The notes below the pieces were generated by a model. The model saw only the letters and a program-made list of their open reading frames with translations, was not told where the DNA came from and searched no databases. Positions 53,145-61,856 of a stretch of 64,000 nucleotides of DNA are shown one piece after another. A program made the position numbers and the translations under genes. Source of the DNA: Defluviicoccus sp. (GTDB lineage: Bacteria; Pseudomonadota; Alphaproteobacteria; MPNO01); NCBI GenBank assembly GCA_022823775.1, contig JAJEHI010000171.1, positions 124,001-188,000 on the forward strand, read 5' to 3'. Positions within the stretch are counted from its first letter, which is position 1; each line of letters starts with the position of its first letter.

Positions 53145-54302
53145 TTGCGGCCGGGTCGCGCGGAGATCGTCGGCGGCGGGTTCGGCGGACTTGTCGCGGC
53201 GGCGGCGCTGGCGGAGCGCGGCTGGTCGGTCCGCCTTCACGAGCGGCGCGGCGTCATCGACGCCGAAGGCTACGGGATCGCCGTCCAGCCCAACATGATG
53301 CTGATCTTCCGGGCGCTCGGGATCGCCGACGCGGTGATCGCGGGAGGCGCCCGGATCGACCGGCGCGACTCGCTTGACGGCGCGGGCAACGTCGTGCTGA
53401 GCCGCAAGACCGAGCGCAGCCCTTACCGCATCGACCGGCGACACATCGTTCGCCTGCTCGCCCGCCGCGCGGCCGAGGCGGGCGCCGAAATCGGGCTGGG
53501 CTCGCGCGTTACCGGTATCTCTCCCGACGGATCCGTCACGCTAGGCTCCGGCGACCGCCTCCGGGGCGATCTGGTCGTCCTCGCCGACGGGGCGGAGTCG
53601 TCGCTTCGCGCGTCTCTCGGCCTGCTCAAGCGTCGGGTCTGGCAAAGGGACGGCGCGGTCAGGGTCACCGTCCCGCGCACCGATGAGGAAATCGCGGAGG
53701 ACGAGGTCTCGGGCACGGCGATGATCGAGGCCTGGTCGGACAACCGACGGGTCCTCTACTGCCCGGTCAACGACACGGAGAACTACGTCCTGCTCGGATC
53801 GCTGGTGGACGACCGGGCGGGCAAGGCGACGCCCATCGACCCGAAAGTCTGGTCCCGGTCCTTTCCCGGGTTGAGCGCCTTCCTTGCCCGCGTCGCCGCG
53901 CAGGCAGACTGGGACGAGGCGCGTTGGGCGCGGTTCCAGACGGTCCGCCTCAAGCGCTGGTGGAAGGGCCCCGTCGCCGTGCTGGGCGATGCCGCGCATG
54001 CGATGCCGCCCTATCTGGCGCAAGGCGCGGGCCACGCGATGATGAATGCGCTCGGGCTCGCCGTCGCGCTCGACGACGAACCGGATCTGGCTTCGGCGTT
54101 CCGGGCGTGGGAACGGCGCGAGCGCCCGGTCACCGAGCATACCCAGCGCTGGACCCGGATTTACGGCAACACGATCTTCCTGCCCCGTCCCCTCAAGCGC
54201 GTGTCGATCGCGGCCGAGCGGCGCATCCCCTGGATCGGCAGGCAATATCTGCACGCGGCGCATGTCGTGCCGACCGGCTGCGCCCACCTTGTCGGAGAGT
54301 GA
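53145..54302 (+). CDS. FAD-dependent aromatic monooxygenase-like protein
   Basis: A 385-residue class A flavoprotein monooxygenase. The FAD dinucleotide motif is AEIVGGGFGGLVAAAALAERG, the DG motif is LVVLADGAESSLRASLGL, and the GD motif is GPVAVLGDAAHAMPPYLAQG. These are the three signatures of salicylate/p-hydroxybenzoate hydroxylase-like enzymes that hydroxylate phenolic rings using NAD(P)H. The start is TTG 53145 with a GGAGA about ten bases upstream. It converges on the second Rieske oxygenase set. Confidence 0.9.
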   Translation: MRPGRAEIVGGGFGGLVAAAALAERGWSVRLHERRGVIDAEGYGIAVQPNMMLIFRALGIADAVIAGGARIDRRDSLDGAGNVVLSRKTERSPYRIDRRHIVRLLARRAAEAGAEIGLGSRVTGISPDGSVTLGSGDRLRGDLVVLADGAESSLRASLGLLKRRVWQRDGAVRVTVPRTDEEIAEDEVSGTAMIEAWSDNRRVLYCPVNDTENYVLLGSLVDDRAGKATPIDPKVWSRSFPGLSAFLARVAAQADWDEARWARFQTVRLKRWWKGPVAVLGDAAHAMPPYLAQGAGHAMMNALGLAVALDDEPDLASAFRAWERRERPVTEHTQRWTRIYGNTIFLPRPLKRVSIAAERRIPWIGRQYLHAAHVVPTGCAHLVGE

Positions 54303-54305
54303 CCT

Positions 54306-54893
54306 TCAGAGGACGATCGACGGGTTGCGGAGGTTCTGGTCGTAGTCGATCAGGTTGACCTGCTTGACCAGGATCTTCCAGCGCGTGGTCATGTCGCGCA
54401 GGCGATGGCCGTTCCAGCCGGACCAGATCCGCGTCTCGCCGTCCCGGAACTCGACGGTCAGGAAGTTCGACCGGACCATCGCGATTTCCGGGTCCGGCGT
54501 CGAGAACAGCTCGATATTGGAGACCATGCGCGTCGTCCGGGATCTGGGACGCTGCGACCAGGCCTCGCCGGTGCGCAGGCGGAAGATGCGGTCCTCCAGC
54601 CGGCGGCGGTCGTCGAACGCGATGGCGATCTCGCGGCGGGGGTCGCCGTCCCGCGTGCCGGGCACCCAGTAGATGCATTCGGGCACGAAGAGGGCGAGCC
54701 AGTCGTCGAGTCTGTCCGAATCGAGCAGCCGCGCCTCCTCGGCCAGGAATTGCGCGCAGGACTCGCGGAGCGCGGCGTCGGTTATCGCCCGGTCGGGGGT
54801 CTGCCAGCCGGAAAAATCCTCGACCAGCGCGGCATAGAAGTCGTCGCTGACATAGTAGGAGCCGGTCGAGGGGTCGGGCGCGTCCACCTGCAA
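54306..54893 (-). CDS. Rieske oxygenase beta subunit (second set)
   Basis: A 195-residue ring-hydroxylating dioxygenase beta subunit (NTF2-like). It has the family hallmarks: FLAEEARLLDSDRLDDWLALF then ECIYWVPG near the middle, RLRTGEAWSQRPRSRTTRMV, and a C-terminal WKILVKQVNLIDYDQNLRN. It begins four bases after the alpha-subunit stop and is the last gene of the leftward operon from the DsbA-like selenoprotein. Confidence 0.93.
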   Translation of the reverse strand: MQVDAPDPSTGSYYVSDDFYAALVEDFSGWQTPDRAITDAALRESCAQFLAEEARLLDSDRLDDWLALFVPECIYWVPGTRDGDPRREIAIAFDDRRRLEDRIFRLRTGEAWSQRPRSRTTRMVSNIELFSTPDPEIAMVRSNFLTVEFRDGETRIWSGWNGHRLRDMTTRWKILVKQVNLIDYDQNLRNPSIVL

Positions 54894-54897
54894 CCCT

Positions 54898-56265
54898 TCA
54901 GACCGTTCGCGAGATCGCGATGCGGGGCTCCGCCATCATCAGCCGCTTCCACGCCTTCATGTGCTCCCGCATGAATACCTCGTCGGTCGGCGGCCCGGTG
55001 ATGACGCCGTCGTCGTCGACCTCGAAGCGATCCGGAATGCCGAGCCCGCGGTGCATGTAGACCCACTCGTCCTCCTCCGCCTGGAAGCCCACCTGGATCT
55101 GCTCGAAATTCACGAGATCGTCGACCTCGCCGAAATTCGGAAAGGACTCCTGGGTGCGCATGCGGAGCGCGTTGACGGCATCGACCGTCCCCTCCAGCTC
55201 GCCCGTCTCGTCCACCACGGCGGTGCCGTACCAGGTGGTATCGGTCTCGTCGACCGAGACGGGCGTCGACACCTGGATGTGGTTGCCGAGGATGTGGAGG
55301 TTCGGGAAGACGTTGATGTTCACCGGTTCGGACGAGGCGAGGTCGAGCGCGAGGTCGGCCCTGTCGCCCAGCCGCTGGCGGAGCGAGGCCTCGAAATGCT
55401 CCATGCCGGGGTGCGGGCCCTCGATCTCCCACAGCGCGCCGGGCCGGTCCTCGACGTTGGGGCGCTTGTCCTTGAAATGGTGCCCGTTGCCGAAATAGCG
55501 GACATACATGGGAGCGTTGTCGGGGCTGCTCTTGTAGAACGCCATCCCCTTGTCGCCGTCCTCGTCGAAGCGGTTTTCCATCGCGAGCAGCGAGCGGTGG
55601 GAGAACACGACGTGATACCCGTCGGCCGAGTTGTCGTAGAGGAGCTTCCAGTTCCCCTTGAACTTGAGCCGGTTGGCCTCGCAAACGACCACTTTGCCGC
55701 CGGGGTGGCGGTCGAGCCACTCGTCGAGCGGGCCGGCCACCCCGCCGAGATAATCGGCGAGCGAAGGCGCATCCAGATTGAGCGTGCCGAACACGAAACC
55801 CCGGTAGCTCTCGACCCTCGGGACCTGGGCGAGGTTGAACTTCTCGTCCTCGAAATTGTCCGCATAGCCGTCCGGCCAGGGGACGCCGTTCAGCTTGCCC
55901 GAGTTGAGAAACGTCCAGCCGTGATAGCCGCACTGGAACGACTTCGCCGAGCCGCGCGCCTCGCGGCAGACCGTCGAGCCGCGGTGGGTGCAGCGGTTGT
56001 AGAGCGCGCGGAGCACGCCTTCGGAATCGCGCACCAGGATGAGAGGCCGGCGTCCCATGCGGGTGGCGACAAAGTCGTTGGGTGCGGGGATCTGGCTTTC
56101 ATGGCCCAGATAGACCCAGACCGCGCCGAAGATCTTGGTCATCTCCTCGTCGAAGATCCGGGGATCGGTGTAGAGGATCCGATGCACGCGATCCTCGAAC
56201 ACCAGCTTGTCGTAATCCCAGGCCGGCCCGGACGCCACGCCGTCGATCGATCGCAGCCCGGTCAT
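54898..56265 (-). CDS. Rieske oxygenase alpha subunit (second set)
   Basis: A 455-residue catalytic subunit. The [2Fe-2S] ligands are in NRCTHRGSTVCRE and QCGYHGWTFLNSGKL, and the iron site is YDNSADGYHVVFSHRSLL (H-x4-H). This set matches the large subunits of aromatic-acid or arylamine dioxygenases. ATG 56265 is chosen for the strong GGAGAGAAGGG site; an upstream in-frame start at 56304 would overlap the preceding gene. Together with the glutamine-synthetase-like gene just upstream, the arrangement recalls aniline dioxygenase clusters (gamma-glutamylanilide synthase plus Rieske alpha and beta). No electron-transfer gene is seen. Confidence 0.92.
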   Translation of the reverse strand: MTGLRSIDGVASGPAWDYDKLVFEDRVHRILYTDPRIFDEEMTKIFGAVWVYLGHESQIPAPNDFVATRMGRRPLILVRDSEGVLRALYNRCTHRGSTVCREARGSAKSFQCGYHGWTFLNSGKLNGVPWPDGYADNFEDEKFNLAQVPRVESYRGFVFGTLNLDAPSLADYLGGVAGPLDEWLDRHPGGKVVVCEANRLKFKGNWKLLYDNSADGYHVVFSHRSLLAMENRFDEDGDKGMAFYKSSPDNAPMYVRYFGNGHHFKDKRPNVEDRPGALWEIEGPHPGMEHFEASLRQRLGDRADLALDLASSEPVNINVFPNLHILGNHIQVSTPVSVDETDTTWYGTAVVDETGELEGTVDAVNALRMRTQESFPNFGEVDDLVNFEQIQVGFQAEEDEWVYMHRGLGIPDRFEVDDDGVITGPPTDEVFMREHMKAWKRLMMAEPRIAISRTV

Positions 56266-56290
56266 CCCTTCTCTCCCCGCCGCCAAGCGT

Positions 56291-57796
56291 TCAGAAGAAG
56301 TCAAAATACTCGTTCTGTTCCCACTCGGTCACCTGATTGATTTCACGGTGCCCGCCCTGGTCGATCCCGTATTGCCGGAACCGGTCGAGCTCGGCGCGTT
56401 TGAGGGCCATGAAATAGTCGACGAACGGATCGCCGAAATCGCGTCGCAACAAGTCCGAGCCGTCGAGCGCCCGAAGGGCCGACTCGAGATCGGTGGGCAG
56501 CATGGCGCGTTCGGCACCGTAGGGATCGTAGTCTTCCGCCGGCGCTTCGAGGTCCCGGTCGATCCCGTCGAGACCGGCCGCGATCTGGGACGCGATGTAG
56601 AGATAAGGGTTGGCGGCGGGCTCGCCCGCGCGGTTCTCGAGCCTCGTCGCGGGATCGCCCTCCCCGCCGATGACGCGGATCATCGCGCCTCGCTGGTCGA
56701 CCCCCCAGCCGGCGCGGTCGGGCGCCAGCGAGTTGGCGCGGAACCGGCGATAGCCGTTGATCGTGGGCGTGACGAACGCGCTGGCGGCGCCCGCATGCTC
56801 GATCAGCCCGGCGAGCAGCGATTGCCCGAGGGGCGACAGCGCGTGGTTCCCGTCTTCCGGCACGAGCAGGTTCTTGCCGGTGCCGGCGTCCGCGATGGAC
56901 TGGTGGAGGTGCCAGCCGCTGGCGAAATGGCCCTCGAACGCGGGCCGGCACATGAACGTCGCGGCGTAGCCCATGCGGCGGCAGACCTGACGTGTGGCGG
57001 TGCGGAACAGGACCATGTCGTCCGCCGCCCGCCCGGCGTCGTCGGCCTCGAACGTGCATTCGACCTGGCCTGGGCCGAACTCGTTTTCCAGCGAGCGCAG
57101 CTTGAGGCCGAGCCCGTCGAAGGCATCGAACAGGGCATCGAAGACCGGCTGCATGATGTCGAGATTGGTTTCAGAGTGATAGGAGAAGCCAGGTTCGACG
57201 GCGCTGGTGGCGAGCGGCCGGCCGCGCCGTCCCTGGTGGGCGACCTCGGCCTCCGAAAGCCGATCGTTCTCGATCCGCCGCAGATACCACTCGACCTCGA
57301 TGCCGACCGTCATGCGCCATCCGCGTTCTGCGAGCCGCGCGCGCTGGATGCCGAGAATCCGGCGGGTCGCAAAAGGAAACGGATCGCCGCCGCGAAAATA
57401 CTGATCGCCCAGCATCCAGCCGACCCCCGGCGCCCAGGGGAGCGTGCGAAACGTCGTCGGGTCCGGGACCAGCACCAGGTTGGGCGAGCCCGTCATCTCG
57501 TCGAGCCCCATCCCCCCGCCGCGCGTGAACGATGCGAAGACCCGCCCGCCGGAGGCGTCGAGGGTCGACGTGGCGACGTTGATGTTATAGCCGTCGACGA
57601 ATGCCTTCCGGAGCGCGGGCACGGTGACGGCCTTGGCCCGGACCGCCCCGTGACTGTCGACCCAGGCAAGACGAATCAGCCGGAAACCCTCGGCTTCGAC
57701 GCGGCGCAATATTTCGGACGCCGCCGCGGCCCGTTCGCCGCTCCACAACCCGTGGCGCGCGATGAAGCCGCGCTCAGATGAAGCTCGACCCGCCAT
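56291..57796 (-). CDS. Glutamine-synthetase-like ligase (gamma-glutamylamide synthetase type)
   Basis: A 501-residue GlnA-family protein. Metal and glutamate-binding motifs are present: TVGIEVEWYLRRI, LENEFGPGQVECTF, GWHLHQSIADAGTGKNL and the ammonia/ATP region TINGYRRFRANSLAPDRAGWG with GDPATRLENRAGEPAANPYLY. The adenylylation Tyr loop of housekeeping GlnA is not recognisable, and the divergence is that of gamma-glutamyl-amine synthetases (PuuA, IpuC, TdnQ/AtdA1 types), which activate an amine for oxidation. Its start overlaps the SDR stop by 23 bases, so it is in the same operon. Confidence 0.88.
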   Translation of the reverse strand: MAGRASSERGFIARHGLWSGERAAAASEILRRVEAEGFRLIRLAWVDSHGAVRAKAVTVPALRKAFVDGYNINVATSTLDASGGRVFASFTRGGGMGLDEMTGSPNLVLVPDPTTFRTLPWAPGVGWMLGDQYFRGGDPFPFATRRILGIQRARLAERGWRMTVGIEVEWYLRRIENDRLSEAEVAHQGRRGRPLATSAVEPGFSYHSETNLDIMQPVFDALFDAFDGLGLKLRSLENEFGPGQVECTFEADDAGRAADDMVLFRTATRQVCRRMGYAATFMCRPAFEGHFASGWHLHQSIADAGTGKNLLVPEDGNHALSPLGQSLLAGLIEHAGAASAFVTPTINGYRRFRANSLAPDRAGWGVDQRGAMIRVIGGEGDPATRLENRAGEPAANPYLYIASQIAAGLDGIDRDLEAPAEDYDPYGAERAMLPTDLESALRALDGSDLLRRDFGDPFVDYFMALKRAELDRFRQYGIDQGGHREINQVTEWEQNEYFDFF

Positions 57797-58598
57797 CGAC
57801 GACGAAATTCTGACCGCTGATGTAACCCGCCTCGTCGGAGCAGATGAAAAGCATCGCCTTGGCTAGGTCGTGGATCGTCCCCTGGCGCTGAAGCGCCTGC
57901 GCCTGGGTCATGGTCTTGAACATGTGCCGGGGCACCGAGGGGCGTTCGACCTCGGTCTGCATCACCCCCGGCCAGAAGGTGTTGACCGTGATGCCGTAGG
58001 ACCCGAGCTCGCGCGCCATCGACCGCGACATGCCGACCATCGCCGACTTGGACGTGATGTAGTGGAGGTAGTTGGGGCGCCCCTTCACATGGGTGCCGGA
58101 CGAGACGTTGACGATCCGCCCCCAGCCGGCCTCCATCATCGCCGGCACGACCGCGCGGGCGCACAGCATGGAGCCGGTGATGTTGACGTGCATCGCCGCC
58201 TTCCACTCCTCCACCGGGAGCTCCCAGAACGGCGCCATGGTGATCCGCGAGAAGACGGCCGCGTTGTTGATCAGGACGTCGATCCGTCCGAACGCGTCCA
58301 GCGTCTTCGACGCCATCGCCTCGACCGACGCCTCGTCGCCCACGTCGGTCTCGAGCGCGAGCGCGGGCCCGTGCTCCCGCTCGACCTCGTCGGCCACGCG
58401 CCTTGCGTTCCCGCCGTCGATCTCGGCGATCACCGGGATCGCGCCCTGGGCCGCGAAATAGTGCGCGTAGCCGCGCCCGATCCCCTGCCCGCCGCCGGTG
58501 ACGATCACGACCCTGCCTTCGAGACTCGCATAGCTCGCCGTCCGGTCGACGTCGATCCGGGTGTAATCGATGTTGCCGATTTCGATGTCTTCGTCCAT
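57774..58598 (-). CDS. Short-chain dehydrogenase/reductase
   Basis: A 274-residue classical SDR. The NAD(P) motif is VVIVTGGGQGIGRGYAHYF, NNAAVFSRI is the structural NNAG-type motif, Ser is in IVNVSSGTHVKG, and the catalytic YxxxK is HYITSKSAMVG. An acidic residue after the second strand (AEIDGGN) suggests NAD+ preference. The ATG at 58598 overlaps the stop of the DsbA-like gene (ATGA). It may oxidise a diol or alcohol formed by the neighbouring oxygenases (inference). Confidence 0.93.
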   Translation of the reverse strand: MDEDIEIGNIDYTRIDVDRTASYASLEGRVVIVTGGGQGIGRGYAHYFAAQGAIPVIAEIDGGNARRVADEVEREHGPALALETDVGDEASVEAMASKTLDAFGRIDVLINNAAVFSRITMAPFWELPVEEWKAAMHVNITGSMLCARAVVPAMMEAGWGRIVNVSSGTHVKGRPNYLHYITSKSAMVGMSRSMARELGSYGITVNTFWPGVMQTEVERPSVPRHMFKTMTQAQALQRQGTIHDLAKAMLFICSDEAGYISGQNFVVDGGSSFI

Positions 58599-59230
58599 CA
58601 CCCGCCTTTCTCCACGCGCAATTCGGCGCCGATCTCGGTGAGAAACCTTTCCAGGGTCTCGTAGGGTTGCGCGCCGACGACGCCGTAGCCGCCGGCGGCA
58701 AACGTGGGAACCCCGCTGACCCCGAGCTTGCGGCACCGCGCCCAGTCCTCGTCGACCGCGTCCCTGAAACGCCGTTCGCGCAGCGCCTCGCGCGCCTCCT
58801 CGACCGGCAGGCCGGCATCCTCGACGATGCCGAACAGGGTCTCGTCGTCGCCGATATTCTTGCCCTCGACGAAATAGGCCCGGTAGAGCGCCTCGTGCAG
58901 CGCCTCGCCGCCCTCCCGCGTGTCCGCCCAGGCGCCGAGCTCCTGGGCGCGCCGGCTGTTATAGGTGTGGGTGCGCCGGGCGTAATCCAGCCCCTCCTCG
59001 TCCATCAGCCCCTTCATGCGCCGATAGGACGCCTCGAGGTCGTAATCCCGCCCCGCGAACAGGGCTTCCAGCGTCATCCCCTCGTCCGGGGTCTCCGGAT
59101 GCAGCGGGAAATGCACCCACTTGATCTCGATGTCGAACTTCTGGCGCAGCTTCTCGATACGCACGGTACTGAGATAGCACCAGGGTCAGACGTAGTCGGT
59201 GAACACCTCAAGAACGATGGGCTCGCTCAT
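58598..59230 (-). CDS. DsbA/FrnE-like selenoprotein with UPWC active site
   Basis: A 210-residue DsbA-family oxidoreductase read through an in-frame TGA (59188-59186, codon 15). Upstream of the TGA the protein reads MSEPIVLEVFTDYV; after it PWCYLSTVRIEKLRQKF continues, giving U15-P-W-C18 exactly where FrnE-type proteins have CPWC. The rest is family-typical, ending PTFAAGGYGVVGAQPYETLERFL. The ATG at 59230 has a strong AAGGAGG site, and the TGA is followed by a good SECIS-like hairpin. Without recoding, callers would start at an internal GTG (59164) and lose the active site. The stop overlaps the SDR ATG. Substrate unknown. Confidence 0.88.
59141..59183 (-). promoter_or_regulatory. SECIS-like hairpin of the DsbA-like selenoprotein gene
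   Basis: Counting from the base after the TGA, CUGGUGC (3-9) pairs with GCGCCAG (39-45) and CUCAGUAC (13-20) pairs with GUAUCGAG (26-33) apart from one A-C mismatch and one G-U pair. The apical loop is CGUGC at positions 21-25. Loop distance from the UGA (20 bases) and a G among its first two bases match the reported bacterial SECIS pattern. This is a hand-drawn structure, not an energy calculation. Confidence 0.7.
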
Positions 59231-59334
59231 CGGGGGCCTCCTTCGGGTTGGGCGGAGGCATTGTAGCACCAACGGGCGCGCCGGGGCGGGTACCCGACGG
59301 CGGAAACGGAGCGAAATCCCTTTCGCTCCCTCCC

Positions 59335-61767
59335 CTAACCGGCGTCTTTCTCGGCCACGGCATCGACATCGCCTGCCGCGGCAGCCGCGACCTCCACGAC
59401 CCTCGCGTTCAGCGCGTCGATGTCTTCGGCGCCGCAGGACCGCGCGACGAAAGCGGCGACCTTGCGCCCCGCCGAGCCGACCGCCGAGCCGTCGTAGACG
59501 GCGAGCCCGAGCACGCCCCGCAGGCTCCGCCACAGCCTCGCGGCGTCCCCCAGCCGCCCGGCGGCATCCTTGGCGATCGTTCCGTCGGCGCCGGCCATCT
59601 CGAAAATCGTGGCCGCGGCGGGGGCGGGGTTCTCCGGATCGTCCGCGCCATGGGCCAGTTGAAGGAGCCGGGCGGCGCGCTCGATGTCGCGGAGGCCGCC
59701 GCGCATCCCGTCGATCGCCCCCAGCCCGGGAGGGGGCGCATCCCCGGCCGGCTTGCACAAATCGGCGACCAGCGTCTCGCGCACCGTGGCATCGGCCAGC
59801 ACGGCCCGCCGCGCCGCGTCGAACCGAGCGGCAACCTCCGGATCGCCGCAAGCGAAGATGCAGCGCGCCCTGCTGAGTTCCAGAAGCTCGGCCGGAATTC
59901 CGTCGGTCCGGTGGTGCTCCTCGAACGCGGCGAGCGTGCGGACGGCCCTGATCCTTTGCCCCGGCGGAACCGGCGGGAAGAGCAGACTGTTCTCGGACAG
60001 GTCCCGGAGGGCGTCGGCGAATTCGCGGCAGAGGCTCTCGTAATAGGTCGCCTCGCCGCCGTCGTGGACGCACAGGATGTCGATCGGGGTGCCGAATGCC
60101 GCCTCGCGGCTGGCCAGGTCTCCGAGAACGGCCACCGCGAGACCGCCTTCCGTCCGGGCACCGCGCCGGGCGGCGAAATCCTCTTCGACGGCGGCAAGCA
60201 CGGCGGCGATCGAGGCCTCGGCGATATTCGACAGCGCGACCGCGGTTTCGACAGGCGTCAGATTGTCCCGGATGGCGTGGACGGCGACCTGAAACGCCTT
60301 GCCATCGGACCAGTTGCGCACGGTCTCCACCGTGTCGTCGACGCCGACGACGGGGATGTCGGCGATCTCCTGTCCCATCTCGGCGACGGTGTATTCGTGC
60401 GTCCAGTAGAGGCGCGCGAGGCCGCGTCGCGCGATGGCTTCCGTCTCCGGGTCGGGTCCGAAACCCCTCGGCAGATCGAGATCGGTGAATTCCCGGGCGG
60501 CAAGGGCGTCGAGCAGTTCCGGGGAGCGGTTGACCCGCGGGATCACGCGGGGCGCGGCCGAAAATATCTCGTCGATGACCTCGAAGGCGTCGGGACGCGC
60601 GTGGAAGGCGGGACTGTCGTAGGCGCTCCAGTCCGCGATTTCGGGGTAGAACTTTGCACGCCACCGGTCGACCAGCGGGTCCATCGTGCGAAACCAGCGC
60701 CGCGGGAACACGGCGAGCGCGAACATCTTGCCGTAGCTCCCGGGCAGTTGCGGCGATTCTTCCTCGCCGCGGTGCTGAAGCACCGGGTAGCGCCGGTTCG
60801 AGGCCGCGTGATGATCCGGGTGACGCTGCATGTTGTAGAATATCCAGTTGCTGAACTTGCAGCTGGCGCTCCAGGAATGGCGCGGCAGGGTGCGCTCGAA
60901 CCGGCCGCTCGGCAGCCGAGCGCGCCTCAGCCCGTAATGCTGGATGTAGTTGCTGAGCTTCATCGACAGGACCACGCCGAGGCAAAGCGCGGCGAAAATC
61001 GGCACGGCCCACCATCCGCCCATCCACCAGATGAGCGCATACCAGAAGCCGGTCTCGATCCCGTAGCGCCAGAACGGGTTGGAGTAATGCCAGACCGCGA
61101 GGCCGCGGCGCGCCAGCCGTTCGCCCTCGACCCGCCACGCGCCGGTAAAGTTGCTCGCCACCTCGCGCGGGAAATAGTTCCAGAAACTCTGGCCCTTGGG
61201 CGCGGAACCGTAATCCATCGGCGTGCCGACGAGCGCGTGATGGATATAGATGTGCTCGGTGGCGTATTGCGGATAGGACGCGGACGCCAGCAGGAACTCG
61301 CCCACCCGGCGCTCCCACACCGAGCGCCGATGGATCATCTCGTGGCCGACGATGAAGACCGCCTGGGCCTCGACCGTGAGCACAACCGCCATCAGGACGC
61401 CTTCCCAGACCGACAGATCGCCGGAAACGAGGATCTGCCAGAGCCCGAACGCCAGCGTCGGCGGCCACAGGGCGGCCCACAGCCAGACCGGCAGATTGTA
61501 TGCCAGCAGGCGGCTGTCGGGCGTCGCGGCCGGATCCATGTTTCTTTCGTCGGTGCCCATCGCCTCGTCGAGCGGACCCGCAAGCGCAAAGAAAACGAAC
61601 GGCGCGGCGATCCACCAGCCGCCGTAAATCGCGGCGACGACGATGAGGGGAAAGACCAGGAGGGGCAGGTAATGCGGAAGGGCGTTGCCGATCGACGGTT
61701 CAAACGTCTCTCCGCTGCCGGCTGCCATCGTGGCCGAGCCGGCTGGCTCCACCCGGTCGATAGCCAT
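59335..61767 (-). CDS. AlkB-type hydroxylase fused to a GlnE-like domain
   Basis: An 810-residue fusion. Residues 1 to ~370 are a membrane alkane 1-monooxygenase with the histidine clusters HEMIHR (H142, H146), EHIYIHH (172-177), NYIQHYGLRR (H277) and QRHPDHHA (H316, H319, H320), plus RRYPVLQHR and PQLPGSYGKMFALA. Residues ~400-800 resemble the adenylyltransferase half of GlnE: ETAVALSNIAEASIAAVL, VAVLGDLASREAAFGTPIDI, RAVRTLAAFEEHHRTDG and GMRGGLRDIERAARLLQLAH. GlnE's metal-binding SDLD is TPID here (560-563), so one catalytic Asp is lost and transfer activity is doubtful. The ATG at 61767 has a GGAGG site. Confidence 0.88.
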   Translation of the reverse strand: MAIDRVEPAGSATMAAGSGETFEPSIGNALPHYLPLLVFPLIVVAAIYGGWWIAAPFVFFALAGPLDEAMGTDERNMDPAATPDSRLLAYNLPVWLWAALWPPTLAFGLWQILVSGDLSVWEGVLMAVVLTVEAQAVFIVGHEMIHRRSVWERRVGEFLLASASYPQYATEHIYIHHALVGTPMDYGSAPKGQSFWNYFPREVASNFTGAWRVEGERLARRGLAVWHYSNPFWRYGIETGFWYALIWWMGGWWAVPIFAALCLGVVLSMKLSNYIQHYGLRRARLPSGRFERTLPRHSWSASCKFSNWIFYNMQRHPDHHAASNRRYPVLQHRGEEESPQLPGSYGKMFALAVFPRRWFRTMDPLVDRWRAKFYPEIADWSAYDSPAFHARPDAFEVIDEIFSAAPRVIPRVNRSPELLDALAAREFTDLDLPRGFGPDPETEAIARRGLARLYWTHEYTVAEMGQEIADIPVVGVDDTVETVRNWSDGKAFQVAVHAIRDNLTPVETAVALSNIAEASIAAVLAAVEEDFAARRGARTEGGLAVAVLGDLASREAAFGTPIDILCVHDGGEATYYESLCREFADALRDLSENSLLFPPVPPGQRIRAVRTLAAFEEHHRTDGIPAELLELSRARCIFACGDPEVAARFDAARRAVLADATVRETLVADLCKPAGDAPPPGLGAIDGMRGGLRDIERAARLLQLAHGADDPENPAPAAATIFEMAGADGTIAKDAAGRLGDAARLWRSLRGVLGLAVYDGSAVGSAGRKVAAFVARSCGAEDIDALNARVVEVAAAAAGDVDAVAEKDAG

Positions 61768-61811
61768 GGCGATATCCTCCATCCAGCGGCATCCACGCCG
61801 GTTCGGACTCA

Positions 61812-61840
61812 CAAATGTCCCGCGAAAATGTCCGGGTCAA
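61812..61840 (-). promoter_or_regulatory. Candidate alkB-fusion promoter with direct repeat
   Basis: Leftward, TTGACC (61840-61835) is followed after 17 bases by CATTTG (61817-61812), a weak -10. The sequence GGACATTT occurs twice (61833-61826 and 61820-61813), 13 bases apart, within and just after the spacer. That arrangement could be a regulator site, but the spacing is short of two full helical turns. Tentative. Confidence 0.3.
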
Positions 61841-61856
61841 GCGGTTTTCAGGCGCA

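Noticed and set aside
59160..59188. Shorter hairpin GGUGCU-AUCUC-AGUACC right after the first in-frame TGA
   Set aside because: It would put the loop only about ten bases from the UGA and without a G at its start; the longer alternative fits the bacterial SECIS pattern better.
59186..61615. Frame through the alkB fusion that ends at the selenocysteine TGA
   Set aside because: It is a shadow of the alkB gene until the real ATG of the DsbA-like gene at 59230; only the last 14 codons are genuine.
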